Origin: an uncultured Collinsella sp.
Lineage (GTDB): Bacteria; Actinomycetota; Coriobacteriia; Coriobacteriales; Coriobacteriaceae
Direction of reading: 5' to 3'
Assembly: GCA_902492755.1 (NCBI GenBank)
Contig: CABUNB010000001.1
Span: 103,171 to 167,170, forward strand
DNA: 64,000 nt
A program made the position numbers and the translations under genes. Below, in pieces: positions 7,562 to 16,566 of this stretch. The notes under the pieces are model-generated. The model did not search any database. It saw only the letters and a list, made by a program, of their open reading frames with translations, and had not been told where the DNA came from. The first letter of the stretch is position 1. Each line of letters starts with the position of its first letter.

Positions 7562-9190
7562 CTAGCGGCTGCGGCGCTTGGACGCGACGAAGCCGGCGCC
7601 GATGACGGACGCACCGGCGATGCCAAGGGCAGCGGCCGCCGTCGCGGCGCTGTCGCCCGTGGCGGCCAGAACACCGGAAGCGCTTTTGGCGCCGACGGCA
7701 GTCTTGGTCGTAACGGTCTTGGTGACCGCCGTGGTGGTCTTTGCATCCTTGTCTACGGGCTTAAGGTCAGACTTCTGCTCGGGATTGGGCATGGGGTCGG
7801 GTTCCGGAGTCGGCTCGGGGTCCGGCGTCGGCTCCGGCTCCTGTCCGACCACAAAATCAATCACTACATCATGGGCGACCTCGGCAGAACCGACGATATC
7901 CGAAATCGCAGACGAACCGGCAACACCGACGACCTGCCCATTCTGAGAGCTCGGCCATTTCCCCGTATCAACAACCTTTTTCACGTCGCGCACGGTGCCA
8001 TCCGTCGGAGTCGCAATCATCGGGTTCCAGCCCAATTCGTTCCAGCTCAAATCAATCCTCGCGGCACGGAACAGTGTCGCAGTCGCGACGTTGCAGTTGA
8101 TCGCATAGATTCCCGCAGTCGCACCCGAAGCCTCAATCTTCGATTTGCGAATCTTGATACGAGGCGTTTCCGATCCGGTGTTTGCCTCTGCCACGATTCC
8201 AAAACTTTGATTGCGGGCGGCATCGATGCTGCTTGCGGCAGACAGGCTTCGCGACGCAAGATTCGACTCCTCGACAAGCATCCACACCGCACCGCTTTGC
8301 GAACGTGCGCTGATGCCCGCCGAGAGCGAAGCCGCACTGCCGGCGGAAAGCGCGACATTGGCTCCGTTGACGATTTTCATGAGGGTATTCTTCTTGATAC
8401 CGACCGTATAAATGCACGCGGAAACCTGCCAGGCATCGGCTGTCTTGATCGACAGGTTGGCGGCATCGATCGTGGCGTCGCCCCCGTGCACGGAGACATA
8501 ATCCGGTTCTTCCTGCTCGCCTTCCTGAGCAGTGTGTCTACTGGGAAGGTTATCGGCAAAGATACCGTGGATGCCCTCCGTTGGACGCCAAGATCCCTCC
8601 GCCGATTTCGCCTCGATTTTGACATCGGCGCCCTTATCGATCGTCACGCTGCCGGCCGTCGCGCGAATGCCCGTCGCACTGTTCACTGCGCCCGAAGCCG
8701 TCACGTTGACGTTGGCGCCGCTGATGGTCACATCGCCACCCTCATTGCCGTCGCCTTCCGCCGCAATCACATCAGTCTGAGCCGTCGCATTAAGGGTGCC
8801 ATCGCCGGCAATGGCAAGGTTGCCGTTCTTGACAGCAATAGCGCTCTGACCGGCATCGGCCGTGATGGTGTTGGTGCCCGCCACATCGATGTTGAGGTTG
8901 CCCTGAGCGCTGATGCCGGCGCCGTCGTAGCCGTTGAGCTTCATGTCGTCGGCGCCGTCCCAGGACCACGTTCCGGCATCGTCGCCGGCGGCATTGCCCT
9001 TGTTGTACTGCGTGCCGCCCACGTTGACCCAGTCGGCGGCGAGTGCCACGCTCGGTAGCAGCAGCTGGCCGGCCATGAGTGCGCAAGCCCCCGCACAGAC
9101 GAGTTTTGCGCCCACGCGGCGCCATGTTCCGTGGGAGAGCGAGCATGCGCGGCCGCGGTTGATTGAGTTGTCAGGTATTTGCTTTCGCAT
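7562..9190 (-). CDS. Sortase-anchored beta-helix surface protein (Cthe_2159-like), copy 1
   Basis: Surface protein of 542 residues starting at 9190 behind an AAGGAGG site. The signal peptide shares HGTWRRVGAK and the CAGACALM core with the proteins on either side. The mature part is rich in Asn, Gly and Val, with repeating strands such as GNLNIDVAG, GNLAIAGDGTLNA and GGDVTISGANVNVTA. These suggest a right-handed beta-helix like the carbohydrate-binding Cthe_2159 family. A Pro/Glu/Asp linker is followed by LAATGD near 508, a hydrophobic helix and KRRSR. Its paralogue at 9247-10809 is nearly the same at both ends and different in the middle. Possible polysaccharide binding is inferred from the fold only. 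Confidence 0.75.
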   Translation of the reverse strand: MRKQIPDNSINRGRACSLSHGTWRRVGAKLVCAGACALMAGQLLLPSVALAADWVNVGGTQYNKGNAAGDDAGTWSWDGADDMKLNGYDGAGISAQGNLNIDVAGTNTITADAGQSAIAVKNGNLAIAGDGTLNATAQTDVIAAEGDGNEGGDVTISGANVNVTASGAVNSATGIRATAGSVTIDKGADVKIEAKSAEGSWRPTEGIHGIFADNLPSRHTAQEGEQEEPDYVSVHGGDATIDAANLSIKTADAWQVSACIYTVGIKKNTLMKIVNGANVALSAGSAASLSAGISARSQSGAVWMLVEESNLASRSLSAASSIDAARNQSFGIVAEANTGSETPRIKIRKSKIEASGATAGIYAINCNVATATLFRAARIDLSWNELGWNPMIATPTDGTVRDVKKVVDTGKWPSSQNGQVVGVAGSSAISDIVGSAEVAHDVVIDFVVGQEPEPTPDPEPTPEPDPMPNPEQKSDLKPVDKDAKTTTAVTKTVTTKTAVGAKSASGVLAATGDSAATAAAALGIAGASVIGAGFVASKRRSR

Positions 9191-9246
9191 GTGAGCCTCC
9201 TTGTCGTAAGGGATGCCTCCGCTGTTTTATGTTGCGGAAGCGTGTA

Positions 9247-10809
9247 CTAGCGGTCGTGGCGCTTGGACGCGACGAAGCCGGCGCCGATGACGGACGCACC
9301 GGCGATGCCGAGGGCGGCCGCGGCCGTCGCGGCGTTGTCGCCTGTGGCGGCCAGAGTGCCCACGGACTTCTTGGCCGCAACGGCCTTCGCGGCCGGCTTG
9401 GGGGCAGCGGCCGTGGAGCTCGCCTGAGTCGGCGTCACGGACGGCGCGGCGGTCCCGCTGCCACCGCCCGGCTGAGGCGTGGGCGCCGGGGTGGGCTCAG
9501 GCTGCGGCGTGGGCTCAGGCTCGACCGCATCTCCGGAGCTGATTACCACGCTGCGGGCAACCTCGTCGGAGGTCCTAACATCCTGGATAGTGGACGACCC
9601 GGCAGCACCGATGACGAGTCCGTTTCCCGCAGTTTCTCGCACGGTGCCTCCGGCGGGAGTCGTAACTACCGATCCGCCATCAATTGAGAGACAAGGGGCT
9701 GCATCACCTTGATTGACAGCGTAGATTGCCGCCGCATTACCCGACACCTCAACATTTGAATTAATGATGTCAATTCGAGGGATGGCGGACTGGGAGCCGG
9801 ACTGGGAATATATTCCATAGCCATGTTTACGACTGTAGCCAGTTCCGTCACCGCATCGAGCCGTGAGGCTCGAATTCTCGACGAGCACCCGCGACACGCC
9901 GTCCCCCGCGCGCATCCAAACACCATCCAAAACGTCGGCCCTATCACTCGCCACGAGCGTAACATCTGCCCCGTTGGTAATACTCAAATATGTATCCTTA
10001 CCCCCGGACGAATACAGGGCGACCGACACACTGCATCCATTGCGCGCCGCCGCATCTAATTTTGCGTTATCCACCGCGATGCAGCCTCCATGCTCGGAGG
10101 AGATGTTTTCGGCATAGACTGCAACGGCACCGAACCCCCCATTCGCCTCCGCCTCGACGTGGACGTCGGCGCCCTCGTTAATGGTTATGTTGCCTGCCCG
10201 CGTGTGAATGCCGATGGTATGAGGCGCTTTGTTCGTTGCCGTCACGTTAACGTTGGCACCGCGGATGTCCACGTCGCCGCCGGTCTTACCGTCCCCCGAA
10301 ACCGCTATCGTATCGGTCCCGGCCGTCGCGTTGAGAGTCACGTCGCCCGAGATGGCGAGGCTACCGCACTCGACCTTAACAGCGCTCCTGCTCTTCTGTG
10401 GTTCGGCCGTCGCGTTGAGGGTTCCCTCCCCCGTGATGGCAAGGTTGCCGTCCTTGACCTCGATAGCGCTCCGCAAGGAATCGGCCGTTACGGTGTTGGT
10501 GCCCGTCACGCCGATATTGAGGTTGCCCTGAGCGCTGATACCGGCGCCGTTGTAGCCATTGAGCTTCATGTCGTCGGCGCCGTCCCAGGACCACGTTCCG
10601 GCCTCGTCGCCGGCGCCCTTGTTGTACTGCGTGCCGCCAACGTTGACCCATTTGGCGGCGAGCGCCACGCTCGGCAGCAGCAGCGGGCCGGCCATGAGCG
10701 CGCAAGCCCCCGCACAGGCAAGCTTGGCGCCCACACGTCGCCACGTTCCATGGGAGAGCGCGCACGAGCGGTCGCGGTTGATTGAGTTGTCATGGATTTG
10801 CTTTCGCAT
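9247..10809 (-). CDS. Sortase-anchored beta-helix surface protein (Cthe_2159-like), copy 2
   Basis: Paralogue of 520 residues, starting at 10809 with the same upstream GGAGG sequence as copy 1. The signal peptide, the segment WVNVGGTQYNKG after cleavage, and the first beta-strands are almost identical to copy 1. The central strands differ, and the linker is Pro/Thr-rich. The end is LAATGD near 486, a hydrophobic helix matching copy 1, and KRHDR. Only 56 bases separate the two genes, so they look like a tandem duplication with a diversified centre. No enzyme motif is seen. The membrane LuxR regulator lies divergently upstream. Confidence 0.75.
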   Translation of the reverse strand: MRKQIHDNSINRDRSCALSHGTWRRVGAKLACAGACALMAGPLLLPSVALAAKWVNVGGTQYNKGAGDEAGTWSWDGADDMKLNGYNGAGISAQGNLNIGVTGTNTVTADSLRSAIEVKDGNLAITGEGTLNATAEPQKSRSAVKVECGSLAISGDVTLNATAGTDTIAVSGDGKTGGDVDIRGANVNVTATNKAPHTIGIHTRAGNITINEGADVHVEAEANGGFGAVAVYAENISSEHGGCIAVDNAKLDAAARNGCSVSVALYSSGGKDTYLSITNGADVTLVASDRADVLDGVWMRAGDGVSRVLVENSSLTARCGDGTGYSRKHGYGIYSQSGSQSAIPRIDIINSNVEVSGNAAAIYAVNQGDAAPCLSIDGGSVVTTPAGGTVRETAGNGLVIGAAGSSTIQDVRTSDEVARSVVISSGDAVEPEPTPQPEPTPAPTPQPGGGSGTAAPSVTPTQASSTAAAPKPAAKAVAAKKSVGTLAATGDNAATAAAALGIAGASVIGAGFVASKRHDR

Positions 10810-11024
10810 GTGAGCCTCCTTGTCGTAAGGGGTGCTTCTGTGACTCCATGTTACGGGAAGTTATCCGGATCCCAAGGCACAAATTCGCATGCGGGCTATC
10901 TGCCAGCGCAAAAGGCAACGAGCGCGCGATTGCCAAGCGCGCCCTGTCTTCCGAAAGGCCCACCCCCTACCGTCCTGGTCTACAATCGAGGGCACGATTG
11001 TTCCGTCCATCCAAAGGACCATCC

Positions 11025-12428
11025 TTGAATCTGAGCAAGTCTAAAATCAATGCACTTCTGGCCCTCGCGCTCTTTACCTTTGTCTTTCTTGCCGCCGAGT
11101 TTCGCTTCGACATCAATGTCGGGTTGCTCGCCGGCGCCGAGCGCGTTGTGATTGCGCAGGGCTTCATCCTGGGCGCAAGCGTCATCGGCTTTATCGGATA
11201 TGCGCCGCTACCGGCCCTCACCCAGCGCAAAAGCCAGCCCCAGGCAATCGCCACCGCTGCCGTCCCCATCGCCATCCTGGGATTGACCCAAATCCAGTCC
11301 CCCACGGGTTCGCTTGTGCTCGAGATTCTGGGCTGCGTGGCATTCTTTGGGCTCGGTCTGCTGGGTGCCGCAGCGCACCACGCCTTTTCATTGGCATTCC
11401 AGGATGATCCCAAGCTCGCCACCGGTGCAGGAGCGGCCTATGCCGCGGGCATCCTGATGCAGTTCGCCATCAACCTGCTCAATTGCGGCGGCATCGCAGA
11501 GCTCATCGTCCTTGGCATAGCGACCATCGCCATCTCCGCACTCAGCGTCGTTCCCCAAAAGGCCGCCGAGAGCTCCAGCCGCGCCATCAATCCCTTTGTT
11601 GAGCCCTCGCACGCCCTCGCCAAGCAGGCATGCTGGAGCATCGCGCTCATCATGATTCTTGCCTGCTTGTTCTCGACCCTGGACAACGTGGTCACGCTCT
11701 CCAACGCCCACGGCACCATTGCCGTGCAAACATGGCCGCGCCTCTTTTTGGCGGCGAGCGGCCTTGCCGCCGGCATTATCTTTGATCTTGCCGAACGCCG
11801 ATACATGGGACTCGTCATGCTCGGCATCGCCGTACTCTCGACCATTTCCATCCTAGCCGTAGAGGCCGGGGCCGATCCCAGCCTGGGCCTTGTCGTCTTT
11901 TACCTGAGCTCGGGCTTTTTCGTCACGTTCTTCACCGCCACCTTTACACAGATGGCACCGCGCATGCATGCACCCGCCCTTTGGGCCGGCATGGGCCGCG
12001 CCGCCAACAATGCATGCGCATTCACTACAGCGGGCATCTCGCTTGCCCTCGTGACCTCGGGCAACGTTGCCCTCATCATGATCGGTGCGCTCGTTTTGCT
12101 CGTCGCCGCCTGTGTGGCATTCGTGGCAGCCGGCTTGTTCCGCCTGCCCCAAACCGAGCAGGAGCGCAAACATCAACAGCTTGCCGAGGAAGCGCTCGCC
12201 GCGCCCACCGTCGAGGAGCAGCGTCAGGCCTTCATCGCCAACCACGCTCTCACCCCGCGCGAAGTTGACGTGCTCATAGCCGTTACCCGGGACGAACGTC
12301 CACTTAAACAGGTCGCCGAGGAGCTCGGTATCTCGATGCGCATGGTACAGCGCCACCTGAGCTCTATCTACCAAAAGACCGACACGCAAACGCGCGCCGG
12401 TCTCACCAAGGCCTTCCCCTCGGCCTAA
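11025..12428 (+). CDS. Membrane-bound LuxR-family transcriptional regulator
   Basis: The start is placed at a TTG (11025) because AAAGGA lies six bases upstream and the hydrophobic helices begin at once; the longer open frame back to 10782 runs through intergenic repeat sequence. The 467-residue protein has about twelve hydrophobic segments arranged like an MFS carrier. A cytosolic GerE/LuxR helix-turn-helix follows at about 405-465 (LTPREVDVL, then VAEELGISMRMVQRHLS). Such fusions are frequent in Coriobacteriia and are thought to sense an envelope or small-molecule signal. It is divergent from the surface-protein genes and so may control them, but this is not shown. Confidence 0.85.
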   Translation: MNLSKSKINALLALALFTFVFLAAEFRFDINVGLLAGAERVVIAQGFILGASVIGFIGYAPLPALTQRKSQPQAIATAAVPIAILGLTQIQSPTGSLVLEILGCVAFFGLGLLGAAAHHAFSLAFQDDPKLATGAGAAYAAGILMQFAINLLNCGGIAELIVLGIATIAISALSVVPQKAAESSSRAINPFVEPSHALAKQACWSIALIMILACLFSTLDNVVTLSNAHGTIAVQTWPRLFLAASGLAAGIIFDLAERRYMGLVMLGIAVLSTISILAVEAGADPSLGLVVFYLSSGFFVTFFTATFTQMAPRMHAPALWAGMGRAANNACAFTTAGISLALVTSGNVALIMIGALVLLVAACVAFVAAGLFRLPQTEQERKHQQLAEEALAAPTVEEQRQAFIANHALTPREVDVLIAVTRDERPLKQVAEELGISMRMVQRHLSSIYQKTDTQTRAGLTKAFPSA

Positions 12429-12431
12429 AAC

Positions 12432-12471
12432 AAAAACCACCACAAAGGTGCCTGCCCTTTGTGGCGGTTTT
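12432..12471. terminator. Bidirectional hairpin between convergent genes (repeat family member)
   Basis: AAAAACCACCACAAAGG (12432-12448) pairs with 12456-12471 with one mismatch. A-runs on the left and T-runs on the right allow it to work in both directions for the LuxR gene and the kinase-like gene, which both end within seven bases of it. The stem is that of 4683-4727. Confidence 0.7.
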
Positions 12472-12477
12472 GGTCGG

Positions 12478-13101
12478 TTAAGCTTCGAGCTGGGCGACTT
12501 TGTAGCGGTAAGCTGCGGCGATGACGTCCTTGCAGCCTTCGCGGCCCAACTTGGCGCGGTTGACGACGATGTCTTTACCGCTCGTCATCTTCCACTTGCC
12601 GGCACTGTAGCGCTTATAGAACGCCTCGCGCGCCTTCTGCTGCTGTTTGACCAGCTTGGCACCCTTCTTTTTGTTAAGGCCGCGCTTCTTGCGCACGATC
12701 TCGACGCGGTCCTCAAAGGGTGCGGTCACCAACACGGCGATGTGGTTGGGGTTGTTACGCAGCAGGTAATCGGACAGACGGCCTTCGATAATGCAGCTCT
12801 CGGTCTCGCCCAGATCCAAAATCACCTGGCTCATCTTTTGGAACAACTTATCCGAGTACGAACGCGCGTCGTAGCGGTCGGGCAGGAACGCCATGTTCTC
12901 CACGGCCAGACGCTCGTCGTAGGCGGCCATCTTATCGAGCGACTCGCCCGCGCGCAGCGACGCGCGCACCAGCAGCTCGTTATCGTACAGCGGAATCCCC
13001 AACTCGTTGGCGAGGATACGGCCAATCTCGTGGCCCTCGGCACCAAAGTCGCGCGCGATGGTAATGACCACAGGACTCTTCTTGTTCTCCAGATCGCTCA
13101 T
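12478..13101 (-). CDS. Cytidylate kinase-like protein
   Basis: Protein of 207 residues in the cytidylate-kinase-like P-loop family (AAA_26/Cmk2 type). The N-terminus VVITIARDFGAEGHEIGRIL replaces the classical GxxGxGK loop, as is normal in this family. A basic RKKRGLNKKKGAKLVKQQ lid-like segment lies near 140-157. Classical Cmk proteins are longer and have a perfect P-loop, so a true CMP kinase role is not certain. The start at 13101 has an AAGGAA site. It stands alone, with a long hairpin on the upstream side. Confidence 0.75.
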   Translation of the reverse strand: MSDLENKKSPVVITIARDFGAEGHEIGRILANELGIPLYDNELLVRASLRAGESLDKMAAYDERLAVENMAFLPDRYDARSYSDKLFQKMSQVILDLGETESCIIEGRLSDYLLRNNPNHIAVLVTAPFEDRVEIVRKKRGLNKKKGAKLVKQQQKAREAFYKRYSAGKWKMTSGKDIVVNRAKLGREGCKDVIAAAYRYKVAQLEA

Positions 13102-13172
13102 CGCGATTCCTTTCTAACAAATGAGAAATAGGCGATTCCTGATTCCCATTTTGTCACTTACGACCGTCCTGG

Positions 13173-13266
13173 TTTCCCAAGTGCGGCAGATTGCCCCGAA
13201 AGAGGAGCGCCGCGTACTAAATGTACGCAAGCGACGATTGAGGGGCAAGGTGCCGTGCTTGGGGAA
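13173..13266. repeat. Long imperfect inverted repeat
   Basis: Arms of about 25 bases at 13173-13197 and 13242-13266 match except for a few positions (CCCAAGTGCGGCA against TGCCGTGCTTGGG). The loop holds a smaller GCGTAC/GTACGC hairpin. It lies beyond the last permease gene and may stop its transcript, but no U-run is present. Confidence 0.65.
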
Positions 13267-13272
13267 GCAGGA

Positions 13273-13911
13273 CTATGCGGCCACAATACGACGTTGATAC
13301 GCCCTCACCAGCAGCGAGATACCAAAGTTGAGCACAAAGTACATCGCAAACACCAGGCCGTAGAGCATAAGCACCTGCGACAGGTCGATCGCGTGGGCCA
13401 TCACGACATTTGCCGTGTACATGAGCTCGGCCACGTTAATACCCGAAAGATACGAGCTGTCCTTGATGACGGTCGTGCACTGGCTAAACAGTGCCGGAAT
13501 GATCGTCTTAAACGTCTGCGGCAGAATTATGTAGCGCATGGTGGCAAAGAAGCCGAAGCCCTGGCTCTGCGCTGCCTCAAACTGGCCGCGCGGAATCGAG
13601 TTGAGGCCGCCGCGCACGATCTCGGCCATAACGGCGCTGGTAAACAGCGTAAAGGCGATGGTCGAAATCACAATGTCCAAACCCTGCACCGTAAAGTAGA
13701 TAAACAGGATCCACAGCAGGTTCGGCGTGCAACGGAACAGCTCGATATAGGCGCTCACCAAAATACGGAACGGGCGGGGCGCATAGCTCTTAACGAGCGC
13801 CAACACCGTGCCAAAGATGAGCGAGAAAAAGATCGACAGCGCCGAGATCTCGATGGTCTTAACAAAGCCGCCCCAAATGTAGAGCAGGTTGGTCGCGTTG
13901 AAGATTTCCAT
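13273..13911 (-). CDS. Polar amino acid ABC transporter permease
   Basis: Integral membrane subunit of 212 residues (HisM/GlnP family) with about five helices. The EAA loop lies near 105-125 (FEAAQSQGFG...RYIILPQTFK). It would form the channel with the second permease encoded three bases upstream. The ribosome site GAGGAGG lies inside the end of that gene, which indicates translational coupling. The operon order is ATPase, binding protein, permease, permease, all minus strand. Family sequence points to glutamine, glutamate or a similar polar amino acid; the substrate cannot be read from the sequence. Confidence 0.9.
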   Translation of the reverse strand: MEIFNATNLLYIWGGFVKTIEISALSIFFSLIFGTVLALVKSYAPRPFRILVSAYIELFRCTPNLLWILFIYFTVQGLDIVISTIAFTLFTSAVMAEIVRGGLNSIPRGQFEAAQSQGFGFFATMRYIILPQTFKTIIPALFSQCTTVIKDSSYLSGINVAELMYTANVVMAHAIDLSQVLMLYGLVFAMYFVLNFGISLLVRAYQRRIVAA

Positions 13912-13914
13912 GCG

Positions 13915-14661
13915 CTAGGCCTCCTCTACGTTGTCGAGCCCCAGCTCGGCCAGGCTCACGCCGCGCGGACGCTCCTTGGAGCGGCGCTCGAGCCACTGCA
14001 CCAGCATGGCGAGCGGAAAGCAGATGATGAAGTACATAAGGCAGCAGACGATGTATCCCTGCAGGTAACCGTACAGACTCACAAAGTTGTCGGAACGGTA
14101 CATAAGGTCGCCGCCGGCCACAAGCGCCAGCACCGACGTGTTCTTGACCAGGTTGAGTGCCTGGTTACACAGCGGCGGCAGAATAATCTTGAACGTCTGG
14201 GGCAGCACGATGTACCAGTACGCCTGCGCACGGGTGAAGCCCTGGCTCTGGGCCGCCTCCATCTGACCGCGCGGAACCGCCTCGATACCAGTGCGGATGA
14301 CCTCCGAAATGTAGGCCGCGTGATACAGGCCCACACCCAAGAAGCCCAGCACGAACGGCGCGATGCGCACCGGCTGGTCGGCACCGGTTATAGCCTGCAA
14401 AAACTGCGGACCGGCCATGTACATAAAGAGCACCTGTACGGGCAACGGGGTGTTTTGGTAAAACTCCACGTACACGCGGCTTATGGCGCGCAGCACGCGC
14501 GAGCGAGTGGTAGAGAACACGCCCAGCAGTGTGCCCAGTACCAGCGACAGCAGCAGACCGGCAACGACCACCTGCAGCGTCACGCCAAAGCCCTCCCAGA
14601 AGGGCCCCATGTTTTGAAATGTCGTCGACCAACGGTCGGCGTCAAATAATCCTTCGAGCAT
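13915..14661 (-). CDS. Polar amino acid ABC transporter permease
   Basis: Second permease, 248 residues from the chosen ATG at 14661, which has a GGAAGGA site six bases before it; a longer frame to 14730 has none. The hydrophobic helices and the EAA motif MEAAQSQGFTRAQAYWYIVL near 145-165 place it in the HisM family. The C-terminus is charged (RRSKERPRG). It is coupled to the downstream permease with a three-base gap and lies 25 bases after the binding-protein gene. Confidence 0.9.
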   Translation of the reverse strand: MLEGLFDADRWSTTFQNMGPFWEGFGVTLQVVVAGLLLSLVLGTLLGVFSTTRSRVLRAISRVYVEFYQNTPLPVQVLFMYMAGPQFLQAITGADQPVRIAPFVLGFLGVGLYHAAYISEVIRTGIEAVPRGQMEAAQSQGFTRAQAYWYIVLPQTFKIILPPLCNQALNLVKNTSVLALVAGGDLMYRSDNFVSLYGYLQGYIVCCLMYFIICFPLAMLVQWLERRSKERPRGVSLAELGLDNVEEA

Positions 14662-14686
14662 TCGATTCCTTCCTTGGACGATGCGC

Positions 14687-15562
14687 CTATACAAGACCCC
14701 AGGTCTTGACCTCTTGGTCGAGCCAGCCATCGGCCAGGCGATCGCAAATCACCTGATCGACCACGGCCGAAAGGTCGTAGCCCTTCTTGGTCGCCACGCC
14801 GTAGCCCTGCTCGCCAAACTTGACCTCGGGCTGCAACAACTCAACGGTCTCGTTCATATAGCCGGCCAGCGTGGAGCGATCCATGGCAAAGACGTCGATA
14901 TTGCCGGCGTCGAGCGAACTCTTGATGATGGGGTAGCCGCTAAAGGCCCTAAACTCGGGCTTACAGCTAAAGCCGTTGTCCTTAATCATCTGCTCGATCA
15001 GGCTCTGCGTGGTAGCGCCCTGGCTCACGCCAATAACCTTACCGTCCAAGTCCTCAATCGAGGCAAAGCCCGAACGCTTCTTGACCATGAGTCCCACGTA
15101 GTCGGTGCGGTACGGCGTCGAGAAATCCCAGCTCTTCTTGCGCTCGTCGGTGATGGTGTAGGTCGCCGCGACCACATCGAGCTGGCCGTTATCGATCAGC
15201 GGGCCGCGTGTCTTGGGCGTTACGTCGGTAAACTCGACAAGCTCCTGGGCGCGGGCCTCCTTATAGCTCACGCCAAAGACGGCAGCGGCGATCTGATAGC
15301 ACAAATCGACTTCCATGCCCTCAAAGCGGCCCTTGGCGGTATCGTAATAGCCATAGCCGGGAACGTCCTTCTTAACGCCGGCGTTCAGATGGCCACGCGA
15401 CTTGATGGCCGCAAGCTTGGACCCCTTGTCGGAGCCCTCGCCGCTGGTGGAGTTGCCGCAACCGGTAAGCGCGGTCCCCGTCAGCGCAAGCATACCGGCG
15501 CCCGCCAGCTGCAAAAAGTGGCGGCGCGACACGGCTGCCCTCGTCATATCCGTCATGTCCAT
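14687..15562 (-). CDS. Amino acid ABC transporter substrate-binding lipoprotein
   Basis: Extracytoplasmic solute-binding protein (SBP family 3), about 291 residues. The N-terminus SRRHFLQLAGAG is a twin-arginine signal and LTGC follows as a lipobox, so it is probably exported folded through Tat and lipid-anchored. Family motifs include the FEGMEVDLCYQIA segment near 75 and VVAATYTITDERKK near 125. Start choice is uncertain: GTG 15565, ATG 15562, 15556 and 15547 are all possible and no strong ribosome site is seen. The ATPase gene ends just upstream, so translation may be coupled. Confidence 0.87.
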   Translation of the reverse strand: MDMTDMTRAAVSRRHFLQLAGAGMLALTGTALTGCGNSTSGEGSDKGSKLAAIKSRGHLNAGVKKDVPGYGYYDTAKGRFEGMEVDLCYQIAAAVFGVSYKEARAQELVEFTDVTPKTRGPLIDNGQLDVVAATYTITDERKKSWDFSTPYRTDYVGLMVKKRSGFASIEDLDGKVIGVSQGATTQSLIEQMIKDNGFSCKPEFRAFSGYPIIKSSLDAGNIDVFAMDRSTLAGYMNETVELLQPEVKFGEQGYGVATKKGYDLSAVVDQVICDRLADGWLDQEVKTWGLV

Positions 15563-15570
15563 CACCGCGC

Positions 15571-16302
15571 CTAGTGCAGAATCTTGGACAGGAACTCGCG
15601 GCAGCGCGGGTTCTCGGGGTTATCGAAGAAGTGCTCGGGCGTGCCCTCCTCCAGGATGCGGCCGTCCTCCATAAAGATGACGCGGTCGGCCACCTGGCGC
15701 GCAAAGCCCATCTCGTGCGTCACGCAGATCATGGTGATGTCCTCCTGCGCGAGCTCAATCATAACGTCCAGAACCTCCTGGACCATCTCGGGGTCGAGCG
15801 CCGAGGTCGGCTCGTCAAACAGGATGATGGGCTGCTTGGTGCACAGGGCACGGGCGATGGCGATGCGCTGCTGCTGACCACCCGAGAGATTCTGCGGATA
15901 CTCGCCGGCCTTATGCGCCATGCCGACGCGCTTGAGCGCGGCGATGGCGATCTCGGTCGCCTCCTCCTTGCTCTTCTTTTGCAGCTTGATGGGCGCGAGC
16001 GTCAGGTTGCCCAGCACCGTCATGTTGGGATACAGGTTGAACTGCTGAAACACCATGGAACTATACTTGCGAGCCATCTCCAGGTGATTCTTTTTGGTGA
16101 GCGGCGTACCATCGATGACGACCTCGCCCGACGTGGGCTCCTCAAGATAATCGACACAGCGGATGAGCGTCGACTTACCCGAGCCGGAAGGCCCGATCAT
16201 TACGAGCTTCTCGCCGCGCTTGACGGTGAGGTTGATATCTTTGAGCACATGCAGGTCGCCAAAGTACTTGTTGAGATGCTTGATCTCGATCATGTCTGCC
16301 AT
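15571..16302 (-). CDS. Polar amino acid ABC transporter ATP-binding protein
   Basis: ATPase of 243 residues, the usual length for GlnQ-type subunits. It has Walker [10 protein letters not shown] near 36-44, the signature [15 protein letters not shown] near 137, Walker [13 protein letters not shown] near 157, and the switch histidine in CVTHEMGFA near 193. The start at 16302 has a GGAAGGG site; the open frame continues upstream through repeat DNA without one. It is the first gene of the four-gene importer operon. Confidence 0.92.
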   Translation of the reverse strand: MADMIEIKHLNKYFGDLHVLKDINLTVKRGEKLVMIGPSGSGKSTLIRCVDYLEEPTSGEVVIDGTPLTKKNHLEMARKYSSMVFQQFNLYPNMTVLGNLTLAPIKLQKKSKEEATEIAIAALKRVGMAHKAGEYPQNLSGGQQQRIAIARALCTKQPIILFDEPTSALDPEMVQEVLDVMIELAQEDITMICVTHEMGFARQVADRVIFMEDGRILEEGTPEHFFDNPENPRCREFLSKILH

Positions 16303-16414
16303 GAATGTCCCTTCCCTGCGTTTACACGAGTTGAACCATTGTACGGAAAGAACCACGTTTCCGCAGCCCACGCTGCATTCCCGTAAAGAACCTGCAATCT
16401 TCCACCCACTCATT

Positions 16415-16491
16415 GGGCACTCATTGGGGACAGACTTAAATGAGTGCCCGCTCGTTGGGTACTCATTTAAGTCTGTCCCCAATGAGTGCCC
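16415..16491. repeat. Perfect 31-bp inverted repeat with GGGGACAG core
   Basis: Arms at 16415-16445 and 16461-16491 are exact over 31 bases with a 15-base loop. Each arm is itself a small palindromic unit (ACTCATT, GGGGACAGACTTA, AATGAGT), so this is two units of the GGGACAG family in inverted orientation. It lies upstream of the amino acid transporter operon. Confidence 0.8.
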
Positions 16492-16504
16492 TTCAGCTGC
16501 CATC

Positions 16505-16537
16505 AAAAAAGGGGCGCGACTGCAATGGTCACGCCCC
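16505..16537 (-). terminator. Intrinsic terminator of yqeY
   Basis: On the minus strand GGGGCGTGAC pairs with GTCGCGCCCC (one mismatch) and a run of T follows. It lies 29 bases past the stop at 16567. Confidence 0.8.
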
Positions 16538-16566
16538 CTCAACATCAACTATATGCCGCTCGGTCC

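Noticed and set aside
10782..11024. N-terminal extension of the membrane LuxR protein by 81 codons
   Set aside because: The extension overlaps the start of the divergent surface-protein gene and has Cys/Arg-rich non-protein-like sequence; AAAGGA before the TTG at 11025 fits better.
11025..12150. MFS transporter as a separate gene
   Set aside because: The helices are in one frame with the LuxR helix-turn-helix, with no stop between.
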